From assembly GCF_001279525.1 (NCBI RefSeq), contig NZ_LGDY01000120.1, forward strand, positions 28,183 through 92,182: a stretch of DNA of 64,000 nucleotides, in the 5' to 3' direction. The stretch comes from Nocardia sp. NRRL S-836 (GTDB lineage: Bacteria; Actinomycetota; Actinomycetes; Mycobacteriales; Pseudonocardiaceae). Positions 25,535 to 33,737 of this stretch are shown piece by piece (position 1 is the stretch's first letter; each line of letters begins with the position of its first letter). Both the position numbers and the translations under genes were made by a program. The notes below the pieces were generated by a model. The model was not told the DNA's origin and made no database searches. It saw only the letters and a list, made by a program, of their open reading frames with translations.

Positions 25535-26794
25535 GTGACGGCGCGCAGGCGGTACGCGGTGGTCGGGACCGGGGCACGGGCGGAACGGCACGTCCACGCC
25601 ATCGCGGTCGAGCACGCCGACACCTGCGAGCTCGTCGCGTTCGCCGACGTGAACCACACGCGCATGGCCGCGCACAACGACCGGCTCGCCGGGCTGGGGC
25701 TCGAACCGGTTCCCGCGTACGCCGCCGAGGACTTCCGCAGGATGCTGACGGAGCAACGGGTCGACGTCGTCGTCGTGACCACCGTCGACCGGTACCACGA
25801 CACGTACGTCGTCGAGGCGCTGGACGCGGGCCGCGCCGTCGTGACGGAGAAGCCGATGACGACGGACATGGCGTCGGCGCACAAGATCCTGGATGCCGTG
25901 CACCGCAACGACGGCGACGTCACCGTCACGTTCAACTACCGCTACAACCCGATCCACGAGAAGGTGCGCGCGCTGCTCGCGGACGGTGCCGTCGGGGAGA
26001 TCGGGTCGGTGCACTTCGAGTGGCTGCTCGACACCCGGCACGGCGCCGACTACTTCCGGCGCTGGCACCGCGACAAGGCCAACTCCGGTGGCCTCATGGT
26101 GCACAAGGCCACCCACCACTTCGACCTGCTCAACTGGTGGATCGGCTCGGTACCGGAGACCGTGTACGCGCACGGCCGGTTGTTCTTCTACGGCAACAAG
26201 AACGGCGCACGCCACGGATACGTGGACGACGACCGGTTCGAGCTCCGGCTGGAACAGGACGCGTGGCTCAAGAAGCTCTACCTCGACGCACGGCACGAGG
26301 ACGGCTATCGCCGCGACCAGAACCCGTTCGAACCGGGTGTGTCCATTGAGGACGACATGGCGGTGCTCGTGCGGTACGCCAGTGGCGCCAGCCTGACCTA
26401 CCACCTCACGGCCTACTCGCCGTGGGAGGGCTACCGGCTGATGGTCAACGGCAGCAGGGGGCGCCTGGAGCTCGAAGTGGTCGAGAACTCGTGGGTGTCC
26501 GGGCAGCAGCCGGCCGTGCACGGCGCCGTCGCCAACCCCGAGCAGGGGTGGGCGACGCTGTCCGTGCAGCGGCTGTTCGAACGGCGCGAGGAGATCCCGC
26601 TGACGTACGACCGGGACGGCCACGGCGGTGCCGACCGGCGCATGGCCGCCGCCCTGTACGGCCCGGCCGGGCAGGAGGACCCGTTGGGCCGCAGGGCGAC
26701 GCACCACGACGGCGTGCTGTCGCTGCTGACCGGGTTCGCCGCCAACCGCAGCTTCGAGACCGGCCTACCGGTCCGCGTCGCCGACCTCCGGTGA
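25535..26794 (+). CDS. Gfo/Idh/MocA-family oxidoreductase
   Basis: A 419-residue NAD(P)-dependent dehydrogenase, probably acting on a sugar or cyclitol. The Rossmann fingerprint is RYAVVGTGARAERHVHAI, the conserved catalytic-site EKP is in VVTEKPMTTD, and the C-terminal domain has GGLMVHKATHHFDLLNWW with the usual substrate-binding His residues. GTG 25535 is preferred over GTG 25511. The stretch just upstream, GGAAAACGCTTACC, is an imperfect dyad like LacI-family operators, which would suit sugar control (weak). A second member of the family lies 200 bp downstream. Confidence 0.85.
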   Translation: MTARRRYAVVGTGARAERHVHAIAVEHADTCELVAFADVNHTRMAAHNDRLAGLGLEPVPAYAAEDFRRMLTEQRVDVVVVTTVDRYHDTYVVEALDAGRAVVTEKPMTTDMASAHKILDAVHRNDGDVTVTFNYRYNPIHEKVRALLADGAVGEIGSVHFEWLLDTRHGADYFRRWHRDKANSGGLMVHKATHHFDLLNWWIGSVPETVYAHGRLFFYGNKNGARHGYVDDDRFELRLEQDAWLKKLYLDARHEDGYRRDQNPFEPGVSIEDDMAVLVRYASGASLTYHLTAYSPWEGYRLMVNGSRGRLELEVVENSWVSGQQPAVHGAVANPEQGWATLSVQRLFERREEIPLTYDRDGHGGADRRMAAALYGPAGQEDPLGRRATHHDGVLSLLTGFAANRSFETGLPVRVADLR

Positions 26795-26996
26795 GGAGGC
26801 TCCGGTCCGTGGCACGGGGCGCCACGACACGGCCATTAGTGGCGCGTTGCTGTCACAAGGCTGTCTTGGATGGCGCGGTGCATTGAAATTCCCCAGCCCG
26901 CGGCCGATGCTGGTGGCCGGGTTGGTGGTCGCCGGTGCGGGTGGCCGCCGGAGCTCTCGCGCCGGCGGCGAAGTCCACCCGAGAAGGGTGAGGGCG

Positions 26997-28043
26997 ATGC
27001 GTGTTGCGCTGGTCGGGGCTCGCGGGCATGGGGCGCGGCACGTGGAGAACCTCCTGCGGCTCGGCCACGACGGGACCGCGACCTTCGTGGGCGTCGTGGA
27101 CGTGGCCGACGTCGACGTGCCGGTGCCGTCCTACCCGGACCTGCCCGCACTGGCCGCCGAGGTGCACCCGGAGGTCGTCGTGGTCTCCTCGCCGCCGTCG
27201 ACGCACCGCGAGCTGACGCTGTCGGCGTTCGAGCTGGGCTGTGACGTGCTGCTGGAGAAACCGGCGCTGCTCACGGTCGCCGACCTCGACGAGGTGTCGG
27301 CCGCGGCCGCCGACCGCGGGCTGGTGTGCCAGGTCGGCTTCCAGTCGCAGGGCACCGGGACCTACCGGCGGCTGTGCTCGTTGATCGGCTCCGGTGCGCT
27401 GGGCGAGATCTCCGGCATCGGCGCGGCCGGGCGGTGGGTGCGGACCGACGCCTACTACGAGCGGGCGGCGTGGGCCGGGCGGCAGGGCGAGGACGGGTGC
27501 CTGGTCAACCCGTTCGCACACGCCCTGCAGAACGCGCTGCTGCTGGCCGACGTCGAGGAACGGGCCGGTGTCTCGGTCGAGCTGGAGCTGTTCCGGTGCC
27601 GCGACACGATCACCGCCGACGACACGGCGTGCGTGCGCGTGACGTCGGACGGTGCGCCGCCCGTGGTGGTGGCGGCGACGTTGTGCGCGCAGTCGTCGTT
27701 GCCGCCGGTCGTGCTCGTGCACGGAACGCTGGGGCAGGCCGTGTGGTGGTACGACGACGACAAGCTGATGGTCAACGACCACAGGATGGCCGTTCCTCCA
27801 CCCGTGGACCTGCTGGAGAACCTCATCCGGCACCGCCAGACCGGTGAGCCGCTGGTGTCGCCGTTGGCCGCAGCGCGCGCGTTCACGACCGTGGTGGAGG
27901 AGTGCGGGAAGGCCGACGTGCCGTTCGTGCCCGCCCGCCGCGACGGTGACCGGATCGTGCTCGACGGGATCGACGAGGTGGTGGTGCGCGCCGCCGAGAA
28001 GATCGCTACGTTCGCGGAACTCGGTTGCGGTTTCGGAAGGTAG
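26997..28043 (+). CDS. Gfo/Idh/MocA-family oxidoreductase, second copy
   Basis: A 348-residue dehydrogenase-like protein starting MRVALVGARGHGARHVENLL, with EKP in DVLLEKPALLTV and the helix CLVNPFAHALQNALLL in place of the usual GGxxxDxxxH. The C-terminal part is shorter and more divergent than in the upstream copy. ATG 26997 has GGGTGAGGG just upstream. It is followed after 3 nt by a DUF4328 gene, so the two are co-transcribed. The substrate is unknown; a sugar pathway shared with the upstream dehydrogenase is inferred from position. Confidence 0.82.
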   Translation: MRVALVGARGHGARHVENLLRLGHDGTATFVGVVDVADVDVPVPSYPDLPALAAEVHPEVVVVSSPPSTHRELTLSAFELGCDVLLEKPALLTVADLDEVSAAAADRGLVCQVGFQSQGTGTYRRLCSLIGSGALGEISGIGAAGRWVRTDAYYERAAWAGRQGEDGCLVNPFAHALQNALLLADVEERAGVSVELELFRCRDTITADDTACVRVTSDGAPPVVVAATLCAQSSLPPVVLVHGTLGQAVWWYDDDKLMVNDHRMAVPPPVDLLENLIRHRQTGEPLVSPLAAARAFTTVVEECGKADVPFVPARRDGDRIVLDGIDEVVVRAAEKIATFAELGCGFGR

Positions 28044-28046
28044 CCC

Positions 28047-28562
28047 GTGGACACCTACATCGACCTCAGGGACGTCCGGCTGACCGGCCTCGTGAGCCAG
28101 GGCCTGATCGCGCTCGTCGCCGCGGAGTCGGTGTGGGGCACGGTCAACGACTGGACCGGCGGCTCGTCGACGTGGAGCTTCCTCGCGCAGGTGCTCTACC
28201 TGCCCGCCGCCGTGGCGTTCGTCCTGTGGTTCCGCAACGCCACCCACAACGCCGAGGCCATCGCCCTGCACGGCGTCCGGGTGATCAGCGACGTGTGGCG
28301 GGCCAGCGACCCGGCGCAGCGGGACGTGCCGTTCAAGCAACGCGCCGTGAGCCCGTTGATCAGGCCGTGGCAGTACGCGTTCCTCGCGATGGTGCTGACC
28401 GACCTGCTGGAGACGGTGCTGCTCGACACCGGGGCCTACGTGGTGTTCTCGACGCTGTCCACGGTCTGCGCGGTGGCCGCCGCCGGGCTCGCGTGTTTCG
28501 TGATCTGGCGGATCTCGGCCATGCAGCAGCGGTTCGCGGTGCCGCGGCCCCAACGCCGCTGA
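28047..28562 (+). CDS. DUF4328-type membrane protein
   Basis: A 171-residue protein with about four transmembrane helices (VSQGLIALVAAESVW; FLAQVLYLPAAVAFVLWF; FLAMVLTDLLETVLL; LSTVCAVAAAGLACFVIW). The motif LWFRNATHNAE plus VISDVWRASDP matches DUF4328 proteins (compare the second copy at 29863, LYRSRQNAE and IVQDVWRSFD). GTG 28047 with GGAAGG upstream. Function unknown. Confidence 0.75.
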   Translation: MDTYIDLRDVRLTGLVSQGLIALVAAESVWGTVNDWTGGSSTWSFLAQVLYLPAAVAFVLWFRNATHNAEAIALHGVRVISDVWRASDPAQRDVPFKQRAVSPLIRPWQYAFLAMVLTDLLETVLLDTGAYVVFSTLSTVCAVAAAGLACFVIWRISAMQQRFAVPRPQRR

Positions 28563-28600
28563 CCGTGTTGTGATCACCGGGTTTTCGTTAGCCTGGGCCG

Positions 28601-29173
28601 ATGCCGTTGCTCGGACCAGCAGATCCGCTGCCGCACGTGCCCCGGCGCATCCTCGTCGCCGGGAACGCCGGATCCGGCAAGTCGACGCTGTGCCGGCGCA
28701 TCGCCGGGCGGCACGGTGTCCGCTACGTCGAGCTGGACCGCCTGTACTGGGGTCCACAGTGGACACCCCGGCCCGAGTTCGGCGCCGAGGTCGCGGCGTT
28801 CGCGGAGGGTGACCGGTGGGTCACGGAGTATCAGTACAAGGAGGTCCGCGGGGCGCTGGCCGCGAGGGCGGACACGGTGGTGTGGCTCGACCACCCGTTC
28901 CCGACGGTGATGGGACGGCTCGTCAGCCGGACGGTCAGGCGGCGCGCGCGACGCGTGGAGTTGTGGAACGGTAACCAGGAACCGTCGCTGTGGTCGGTGT
29001 TCACGGACCCCGAGCACATCCTGCGGTGGGGCTGGAAGACCTACGGGCGCAGCCGGGCCAGGGTGCGCGCGCTCGTCGACCAGGTCGTGGTGGTGCGGTT
29101 GAGCGGGCAGGGGCAGGTGGAACGGTGGCTGGACGGGCCGTTGGCCGCGGTCGGTGAGGAGCGTGCACGGTGA
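28601..29173 (+). CDS. P-loop kinase-like protein (FlaR/adenylate-kinase type)
   Basis: A 190-residue P-loop NTPase with Walker A ILVAGNAGSGKSTLCRRIA (about residues 17-35), then VELDRLYWGPQW and a lid-like Arg cluster RTVRRRARRVELWNGNQEPS. This pattern is that of proteins annotated as topology-modulation or FlaR-like adenylate kinase relatives, whose substrate is unsettled. No ribosome site is seen; a TAGCCT hexamer ends 6 nt before the ATG, so the mRNA may be leaderless. It overlaps the next gene by 4 nt. Confidence 0.75.
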   Translation: MPLLGPADPLPHVPRRILVAGNAGSGKSTLCRRIAGRHGVRYVELDRLYWGPQWTPRPEFGAEVAAFAEGDRWVTEYQYKEVRGALAARADTVVWLDHPFPTVMGRLVSRTVRRRARRVELWNGNQEPSLWSVFTDPEHILRWGWKTYGRSRARVRALVDQVVVVRLSGQGQVERWLDGPLAAVGEERAR

Positions 29174-29682
29174 GGTCGGCGCTGGTGCTCGGTGGGAGCG
29201 GGATGCTGGCCGGCTGCGCGGAACGGCTGGTGGCACGCGGGTGGCGGGTGGTGCTGCCGTGCCGCACGCAGCCGCTGATGGCCGACGACGGACCCGGCCG
29301 CGCGGCACGGGCGTCGCTGGCGCGGGGGCACCGGCCGACGTGGGTCAGGGCCGACTGGGGCAAGCCGCGTGAGCTGGCCGCCGAGGTCGGCTACGAGCTG
29401 GCCGGCCACCCGGTGAACCTGCTGGTGGCGTGGGTGCACGAGAGCTACCGGACCGCCGTGCTCACGGCCGTGGCGCCGCTGCTGGCCGAGCACGCGCCGG
29501 TCGTGGAGGTGCACACGTCCGCACCGGTGCCCGACCCCGTGCTGGCGGAGCACCCGACCCAGCAGGTCCTGATCGGCCACTTCCCGCACGACGCCGCCCG
29601 CCACACGGGCCAGGCCGTGCTGGACGCCGTCGTGCGGGCGTTGGAGGGCAAGCCGCCGTCGCTGCACCAGGCCGGCGGTTAG
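29170..29682 (+). CDS. Short Rossmann-fold protein (SDR-like)
   Basis: A 170-residue protein starting MRSALVLGGSGMLAGCAERLVARGW, an NAD(P)-binding glycine motif. It lacks the YxxxK catalytic pair of classical short-chain dehydrogenases and is shorter than that family (about 250). It resembles small actinobacterial proteins annotated as short-chain dehydrogenase. GTG 29170 overlaps the P-loop gene stop, so the two proteins are co-produced. Function unknown. Confidence 0.7.
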   Translation: MRSALVLGGSGMLAGCAERLVARGWRVVLPCRTQPLMADDGPGRAARASLARGHRPTWVRADWGKPRELAAEVGYELAGHPVNLLVAWVHESYRTAVLTAVAPLLAEHAPVVEVHTSAPVPDPVLAEHPTQQVLIGHFPHDAARHTGQAVLDAVVRALEGKPPSLHQAGG

Positions 29683-29779
29683 CCGCACCGGAGTCTTCGC
29701 CGCAAACCGGTCGCCCGGCCGGGCATCGAGGGGATAGGCTCCGCGCGGCGTCGGGGGACGTTCTTCTTGGGGGATCTTC

Positions 29780-29866
29780 ATGAGCACCGAGGTTCTCGGA
29801 CCCGTGCGCGGAGCCGGCCTGGGCCGGACCGTCCTGATCGGACCGGGGCAGTGGGGGAAACTGTGA
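29780..29866 (+). pseudogene. 28-residue ORF duplicating the start of the following DUF4328 gene
   Basis: ATG 29780, preceded by TTGGGGGAT, encodes 28 residues beginning MSTEVLGPVRGAGLGRTVLIG. This aligns with the first residues of the next gene (VITEPFRPVRGLGVAASVLIG), and the ribosome-site context is also duplicated. The stop overlaps the next GTG (GTGA). It is either the remnant of a tandem copy or a translated leader coupled to the downstream gene. Confidence 0.6.
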
Positions 29867-30549
29867 TCACCGAACCGTTCCGGCCCGTGCGCGGCCTCGG
29901 CGTCGCCGCGTCCGTCCTCATCGGACTCGACGCCGTCCTCGCCGTCGCCGACGCGTTCTCCTCGCAGCACAGCGCGAACGCCGTGCGCGAGTACACCGAC
30001 GGCAACGGCACGATGGCGGACCTGCGCACCGCCGATGCCATCTCGTTGCTGGTCAACGGGCCCAGGCTCGCGGTGTCGGTCGCGGCGGGCGTCGTGTTCG
30101 TCGTGTGGCTGTACCGGTCGCGGCAGAACGCCGAGCGGCTCACCTACGACGTCGACCACCGGCACAAGCGCGGCTGGGTGATCGGCGGCTGGATCGTGCC
30201 GGTCATCAGCCTCTGGTACCCGGCGCAGATCGTCCAGGACGTCTGGCGCTCGTTCGACGCGACCCAGCAGGACCGGCCGTTGCAGGCGCGGGACAAGAAC
30301 GGCCTCGTCGTCGCGTGGTGGCTCGTGTTCCTGGCGTCGTCGTGGGGTGACCGCGCGGTCACCCAGCTCGTGCTGCGCGACTCCGACCTGGAGACGGTCG
30401 CCGCCTGGACGTGGGTGAGCGCGTTCGTGACCATCGGCGCGGCCGTGCTCGCGATCGTGCTCGTCCGGCGGCTGATCGACGCCCAGCACGTCATCCAGCC
30501 GCCGGTCCAGGACGGCGGGCCTGTCCCAGTCCACGTACCAGGAGCATGA
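29863..30549 (+). CDS. DUF4328-type membrane protein
   Basis: A 228-residue protein with four or five hydrophobic helices (VAASVLIGLDAVLAVADAF; LAVSVAAGVVFVVWLY; VIGGWIVPVISLWYPAQ; FVTIGAAVLAIVLV). The core motif LYRSRQNAERL, then KRGWVIGGWIVPVISLWYPAQIVQDVW is diagnostic for DUF4328. GTG 29863 has GTGGGGGAAA upstream and overlaps the stop of a 28-residue ORF that resembles its own N terminus. The 3' end overlaps the convergent TetR gene by 59 nt. Function unknown. Confidence 0.82.
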   Translation: MITEPFRPVRGLGVAASVLIGLDAVLAVADAFSSQHSANAVREYTDGNGTMADLRTADAISLLVNGPRLAVSVAAGVVFVVWLYRSRQNAERLTYDVDHRHKRGWVIGGWIVPVISLWYPAQIVQDVWRSFDATQQDRPLQARDKNGLVVAWWLVFLASSWGDRAVTQLVLRDSDLETVAAWTWVSAFVTIGAAVLAIVLVRRLIDAQHVIQPPVQDGGPVPVHVPGA

Positions 30550-31096
30550 CCGACTCGCGCACCTCCGCCCGTGACCGCTCCGGCTGGAACACCTGCCAGT
30601 CCAGGGCGATCACGAGCAGCGTGCCGAACAACGCCGCCGACGCGGTGCCGACCTCCACGCCCTCGGGCAGGCGGCCCGCGTCGGCCAGGCGCTTCATCTG
30701 ACCGCGCACGATCGACACGATGTCGTCGCGCAGCAACGACAACGTCCCGTGCCACTGACCCGGCGTGCGCCACAGCTCCGACACCAGCAGCTGGCCGAAC
30801 GCCGGGTACTCGGCCCAGAAGCCGAGCATCTGGTCGACCAGCGCCTCCAGCGAGTCCTCCGACGACTCGGCCGACTCCGCGGTCCGCAGCCGGCCGGCGA
30901 GCAGCTCCACGCCGTGCCGCAGCAGCGCTTCGACCAGCGCGTCCTTCGAGGCGAAGTTGTAGTAGATCGTGCCCTTGGCGACGCCCGCCTCCGCGGCGAT
31001 CTCGTCGACCGTCACCGAGGCCGCGCCCCGTTCACCGACCAGCTTCAGCGCCGCGTCGAAGAGCTTCTGCTTCGTCGCCGTCGTCCGGGCGCTCAC
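30491..31096 (-). CDS. TetR-family regulator of the YhgE operon
   Basis: A 201-residue repressor with HTH ATKQKLFDAALKLVGERGA, then VTVDEIAAEAGVAKGTIYYNFASKDALVEALL. The C terminus resembles TetR_C ligand domains (WAEYPAFGQLLVSELWRTPGQW). GTG 31096 overlaps the YhgE stop by 4 nt, so it is the last gene of a three-gene operon. The palindrome ACTGACCGGTCAGT at the operon head (33664-33677) is the likely autoregulatory site. Its 3' end overlaps the convergent DUF4328 gene by 59 nt. Confidence 0.88.
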   Translation of the reverse strand: MSARTTATKQKLFDAALKLVGERGAASVTVDEIAAEAGVAKGTIYYNFASKDALVEALLRHGVELLAGRLRTAESAESSEDSLEALVDQMLGFWAEYPAFGQLLVSELWRTPGQWHGTLSLLRDDIVSIVRGQMKRLADAGRLPEGVEVGTASAALFGTLLVIALDWQVFQPERSRAEVRESVMLLVRGLGQARRPGPAAG

Positions 31097-33018
31097 AGCA
31101 CGAGCTCCGGCTTCAGCTTGGAGGGTGTCCACACCCGCTGCTTGTAGGCCGCCACGGACGACAAGGCTAGGGCCCCGGCCAGCCACGCGAGAAGGATCAG
31201 CGCGTCCTTGCCCACGATGCCCAGGTCGCCGCCGTACATCAGGTGCCGCAGGCCGTCGACGGCGTAGCCCATCGGCAGGCCGTAGTGCAGCGGGTACAGC
31301 GGCACCGGGATCGTCTGCCACGGGAACGTGCCGCCCGCGCTGACCAGCTGCAGGATCAGCAGGATCAGCCCGAGGAACTTGCCCACGGCACCGAACGCCG
31401 CGTTCAGGGCGTGCAGGATCGCGACGAACGTCAGCGACATCAGCACGAGGAACCCGAACGTGCCGAGGGGGTTCGACGGCTCGATGTCGACCACGAACCG
31501 CACGACCGTGAACATCACGAGCACCTGCACGACACCGAGCAGCGCACCCGGCAGCCAGCCACCCAGCGCGACACGCAACCCCGACTGGCCGGCGGCCAGC
31601 GCACGGCGGGAGAGCGGGCGCAGCAGCAGGAAGAGCACGAACGCGCCGATCCACGTCGCGAGGCCGAGGAAGAACGGTGCCAGACCGGCGCCGTAGGTGG
31701 CCGCCTTCGTCTGGGACAGGCCCTTCACCGCCACCGGGTCACCGATGGCCTTCGCGATCGCCTCGCGCGTCGGGTCGTCCGTGTTCGGGATCTTGCCGAC
31801 GCCGCCGTTCAGGCCGTCGCGCAGCTGGGCGGAGCCGTCCGCGAGCTTCGCCGCGCCGTCGCGCAGCTGCGGGGTGCCGGTCGCCGCCTTCTGCAGGCCG
31901 TCGCGGAGCTGGGCGTTGCCGTCGGCGAGCCGGGTGGCGCCGTCGTCGAGCTGGCCGATGCCGGCGACCAGCGCGGGCATCTTCGAGGAGAGCAGCTCGG
32001 CACCGTCGGCGACCTGGTCGGCGCCGTTCGCGAGCTTGCGCAGGTTGCCCGCGGCGCCCTGGACCTTGCCGTTGGCGTTGTCGACGGGCTGGCGGGCCTG
32101 GGTGAGGGCGCCCATGACGCGCTGCACCTGCTCCTCGGTGAACCCGAGGGCGCGCAGCCGGGTCGCCACGTCGCCGTTGGCCTGGTCGAGCGCGCCGACG
32201 AGGGACTGGGCCAGCCGCGCGTACGCCTCGGCCTCCGTCGCGGCGGTCTCGTTGCCGGTCGCGACCTGGCGTGCGCCGGAGGCGACCTGCTGCGCGCCGG
32301 CGGGCAGCGGCTGGGTCTGCGTGCGGAGCTGGTTCAGGCCGTCACGCAGCTGTGCGGCGCCGTTCGCGGCGGTCACCGACCCGGTGTACAGCTGCTGCAC
32401 ACCGCCGTCGAGCTCGGTCAGCTTGTCGCGCAGGGTGGCGCTGCCGTCGGCGAGCTGGGCCGCGCCCTCCGCGGCCTTGGTGGTCTCCTGGCGGATCGTC
32501 GAGAAGCCCAGCAGCAGGCGGTCGGCGGCCTCGGTGGAGACCTTCGCGGTCACCGCGCGGCGCACCTCGGAGACGACCTGGTTCGCGATCGTGCTGCCCA
32601 GGTAGTTGTTGGCGTCGTTGGTCGTGAGGGTCAGCACGCCCTGGCGCGGCTTGAGGTCCGCGGGCGAGGTGAGCGCCTCGGAGAAGTCCTCCGGCAACGT
32701 GAGCGCGAAGATGTACTTGCCCTTGCGGACGCCCTCGTCGGCCTCCTGCGGGCTGGCGACGACGTGCCAGTCGAACTTGTGGCCGTTGAGCAGCTCGTCG
32801 GCGACGTCCTTGCCGGCGTTGAGGTCCTCGGTGCCCTTGTCCTTCACGACCAGCGCGGCGGGGACGTTGCCGAGGTTCGAGTACGGGTCCTTGTTGGCGT
32901 ACAGGTAGAGCGACGCGTACAGCAGCGGCACCAGGGCCAGTGCGAGGACGGCGAGCCGGGGGAGCGTGCCGGAGGTGATCCGGCGCAGCTCGTTGAAGGC
33001 CATGCGAAGGGCGCTCAT
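31093..33018 (-). CDS. YhgE/Pip-domain ABC-2-type membrane protein
   Basis: This 641-residue membrane protein has one N-terminal helix (about 17-37, LPRLAVLALALVPLLYASLYLY), a long extracytoplasmic region and a C-terminal block of five or six helices (about 445-625). The middle region contains many 11-residue repeats of the form QLADGSATLRDKL, DGATRLADGNAQLRDGL and DGAAKLADGSAQLRDGL, predicting a long coiled or beta-helical rod. The family includes phage-infection protein Pip and type VII secretion-associated YueB. It overlaps the upstream ABC-like gene (ATGA) and the downstream TetR gene (GTGA). It is probably an exporter or surface stalk controlled by TetR. Confidence 0.88.
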   Translation of the reverse strand: MSALRMAFNELRRITSGTLPRLAVLALALVPLLYASLYLYANKDPYSNLGNVPAALVVKDKGTEDLNAGKDVADELLNGHKFDWHVVASPQEADEGVRKGKYIFALTLPEDFSEALTSPADLKPRQGVLTLTTNDANNYLGSTIANQVVSEVRRAVTAKVSTEAADRLLLGFSTIRQETTKAAEGAAQLADGSATLRDKLTELDGGVQQLYTGSVTAANGAAQLRDGLNQLRTQTQPLPAGAQQVASGARQVATGNETAATEAEAYARLAQSLVGALDQANGDVATRLRALGFTEEQVQRVMGALTQARQPVDNANGKVQGAAGNLRKLANGADQVADGAELLSSKMPALVAGIGQLDDGATRLADGNAQLRDGLQKAATGTPQLRDGAAKLADGSAQLRDGLNGGVGKIPNTDDPTREAIAKAIGDPVAVKGLSQTKAATYGAGLAPFFLGLATWIGAFVLFLLLRPLSRRALAAGQSGLRVALGGWLPGALLGVVQVLVMFTVVRFVVDIEPSNPLGTFGFLVLMSLTFVAILHALNAAFGAVGKFLGLILLILQLVSAGGTFPWQTIPVPLYPLHYGLPMGYAVDGLRHLMYGGDLGIVGKDALILLAWLAGALALSSVAAYKQRVWTPSKLKPELVL

Positions 33019-33644
33019 GCGGTGATCTCCATCTTGGTGTCGTTGTCCTCACCAAGGCGCGCGTGCGGGAGGTCGAGGATGTGAGCGGAGGAGTTCGAGC
33101 ACAGGGCGACCACGGACCGTTCGGGGGTCACGTGGTTGTGCGCCAAGGCGAACCACTCGCGCGGGTTGGGGTGGTAGCGGTCGGGGCAGTCGAGGACCAG
33201 CGCCGTCACGCCGGGACGGGCGGCGGCCAGCTCCAGCAGCACGGCGCACCGGGTCTGGGGCGGCACGAGCTCGAACCGCACGGACGCGTGCTCGTCGGCC
33301 GCGTGCTCGACCAGCCAGTCGTGCACGGCCTTCTTGCCCGAGGGCATGCCGTTCATCGCGAGCTCCTCGCCGACGACGGCGGCCAGCGTCAGCGACTCCT
33401 CCGGCTCGTTCACCTCGGGGGCGTCGACCAGGACGACCTGCTTGCGCAACGTGCGCGCGTCCGGCGAGACGGTGCCGGTGGACGGCTTCATGCGGCCGGA
33501 CAGCAGCAGCGCGAGGGCCGTGTGCCCGGTTCCGGGGTCGCCCGCGACCAGCGTCAGCTCGCCCGGCTTCACGGTCAGCGAAGTCGGCCGGAGCAGGGGA
33601 CCATGGGCCCCGTTGACGCCTGCGCGACTTGCGTGGATCTCCAC
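33015..33644 (-). CDS. ABC ATPase-like protein with degenerate Walker A
   Basis: A 209-residue ABC-cassette-like protein, first gene of the YhgE operon. The position of Walker A reads GDPGTGHTALALLLSGRM: the invariant Lys of GxGK(S/T) is His. Walker B reads VTALVLDCPDRYHP, without the catalytic Glu, and no LSGGQ is seen. ATP hydrolysis is therefore doubtful; it may bind nucleotide weakly or act as a scaffold for the YhgE partner. From memory, similar degenerate proteins accompany YhgE in other actinobacteria. GTG 33644 start with GGGAAGG upstream. Confidence 0.75.
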   Translation of the reverse strand: MEIHASRAGVNGAHGPLLRPTSLTVKPGELTLVAGDPGTGHTALALLLSGRMKPSTGTVSPDARTLRKQVVLVDAPEVNEPEESLTLAAVVGEELAMNGMPSGKKAVHDWLVEHAADEHASVRFELVPPQTRCAVLLELAAARPGVTALVLDCPDRYHPNPREWFALAHNHVTPERSVVALCSNSSAHILDLPHARLGEDNDTKMEITA

Positions 33645-33663
33645 GGCTTTGCCTTCCCTTTAA

Positions 33664-33677
33664 ACTGACCGGTCAGT
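33664..33677. promoter_or_regulatory. TetR-type palindromic operator
   Basis: A perfect 14-bp palindrome, ACTGACCGGTCAGT, lies 20 nt upstream of the first gene of the ABC/YhgE/TetR operon. This form (ACTGACC/GGTCAGT) is a common TetR-family site, consistent with autoregulation by the third gene. Confidence 0.8.
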
Positions 33678-33737
33678 ACAAATTCTCGCGCAGTCTGCTC
33701 CCGCTGGCAACTCGGACATGGAGCGCGGCTACGACAT

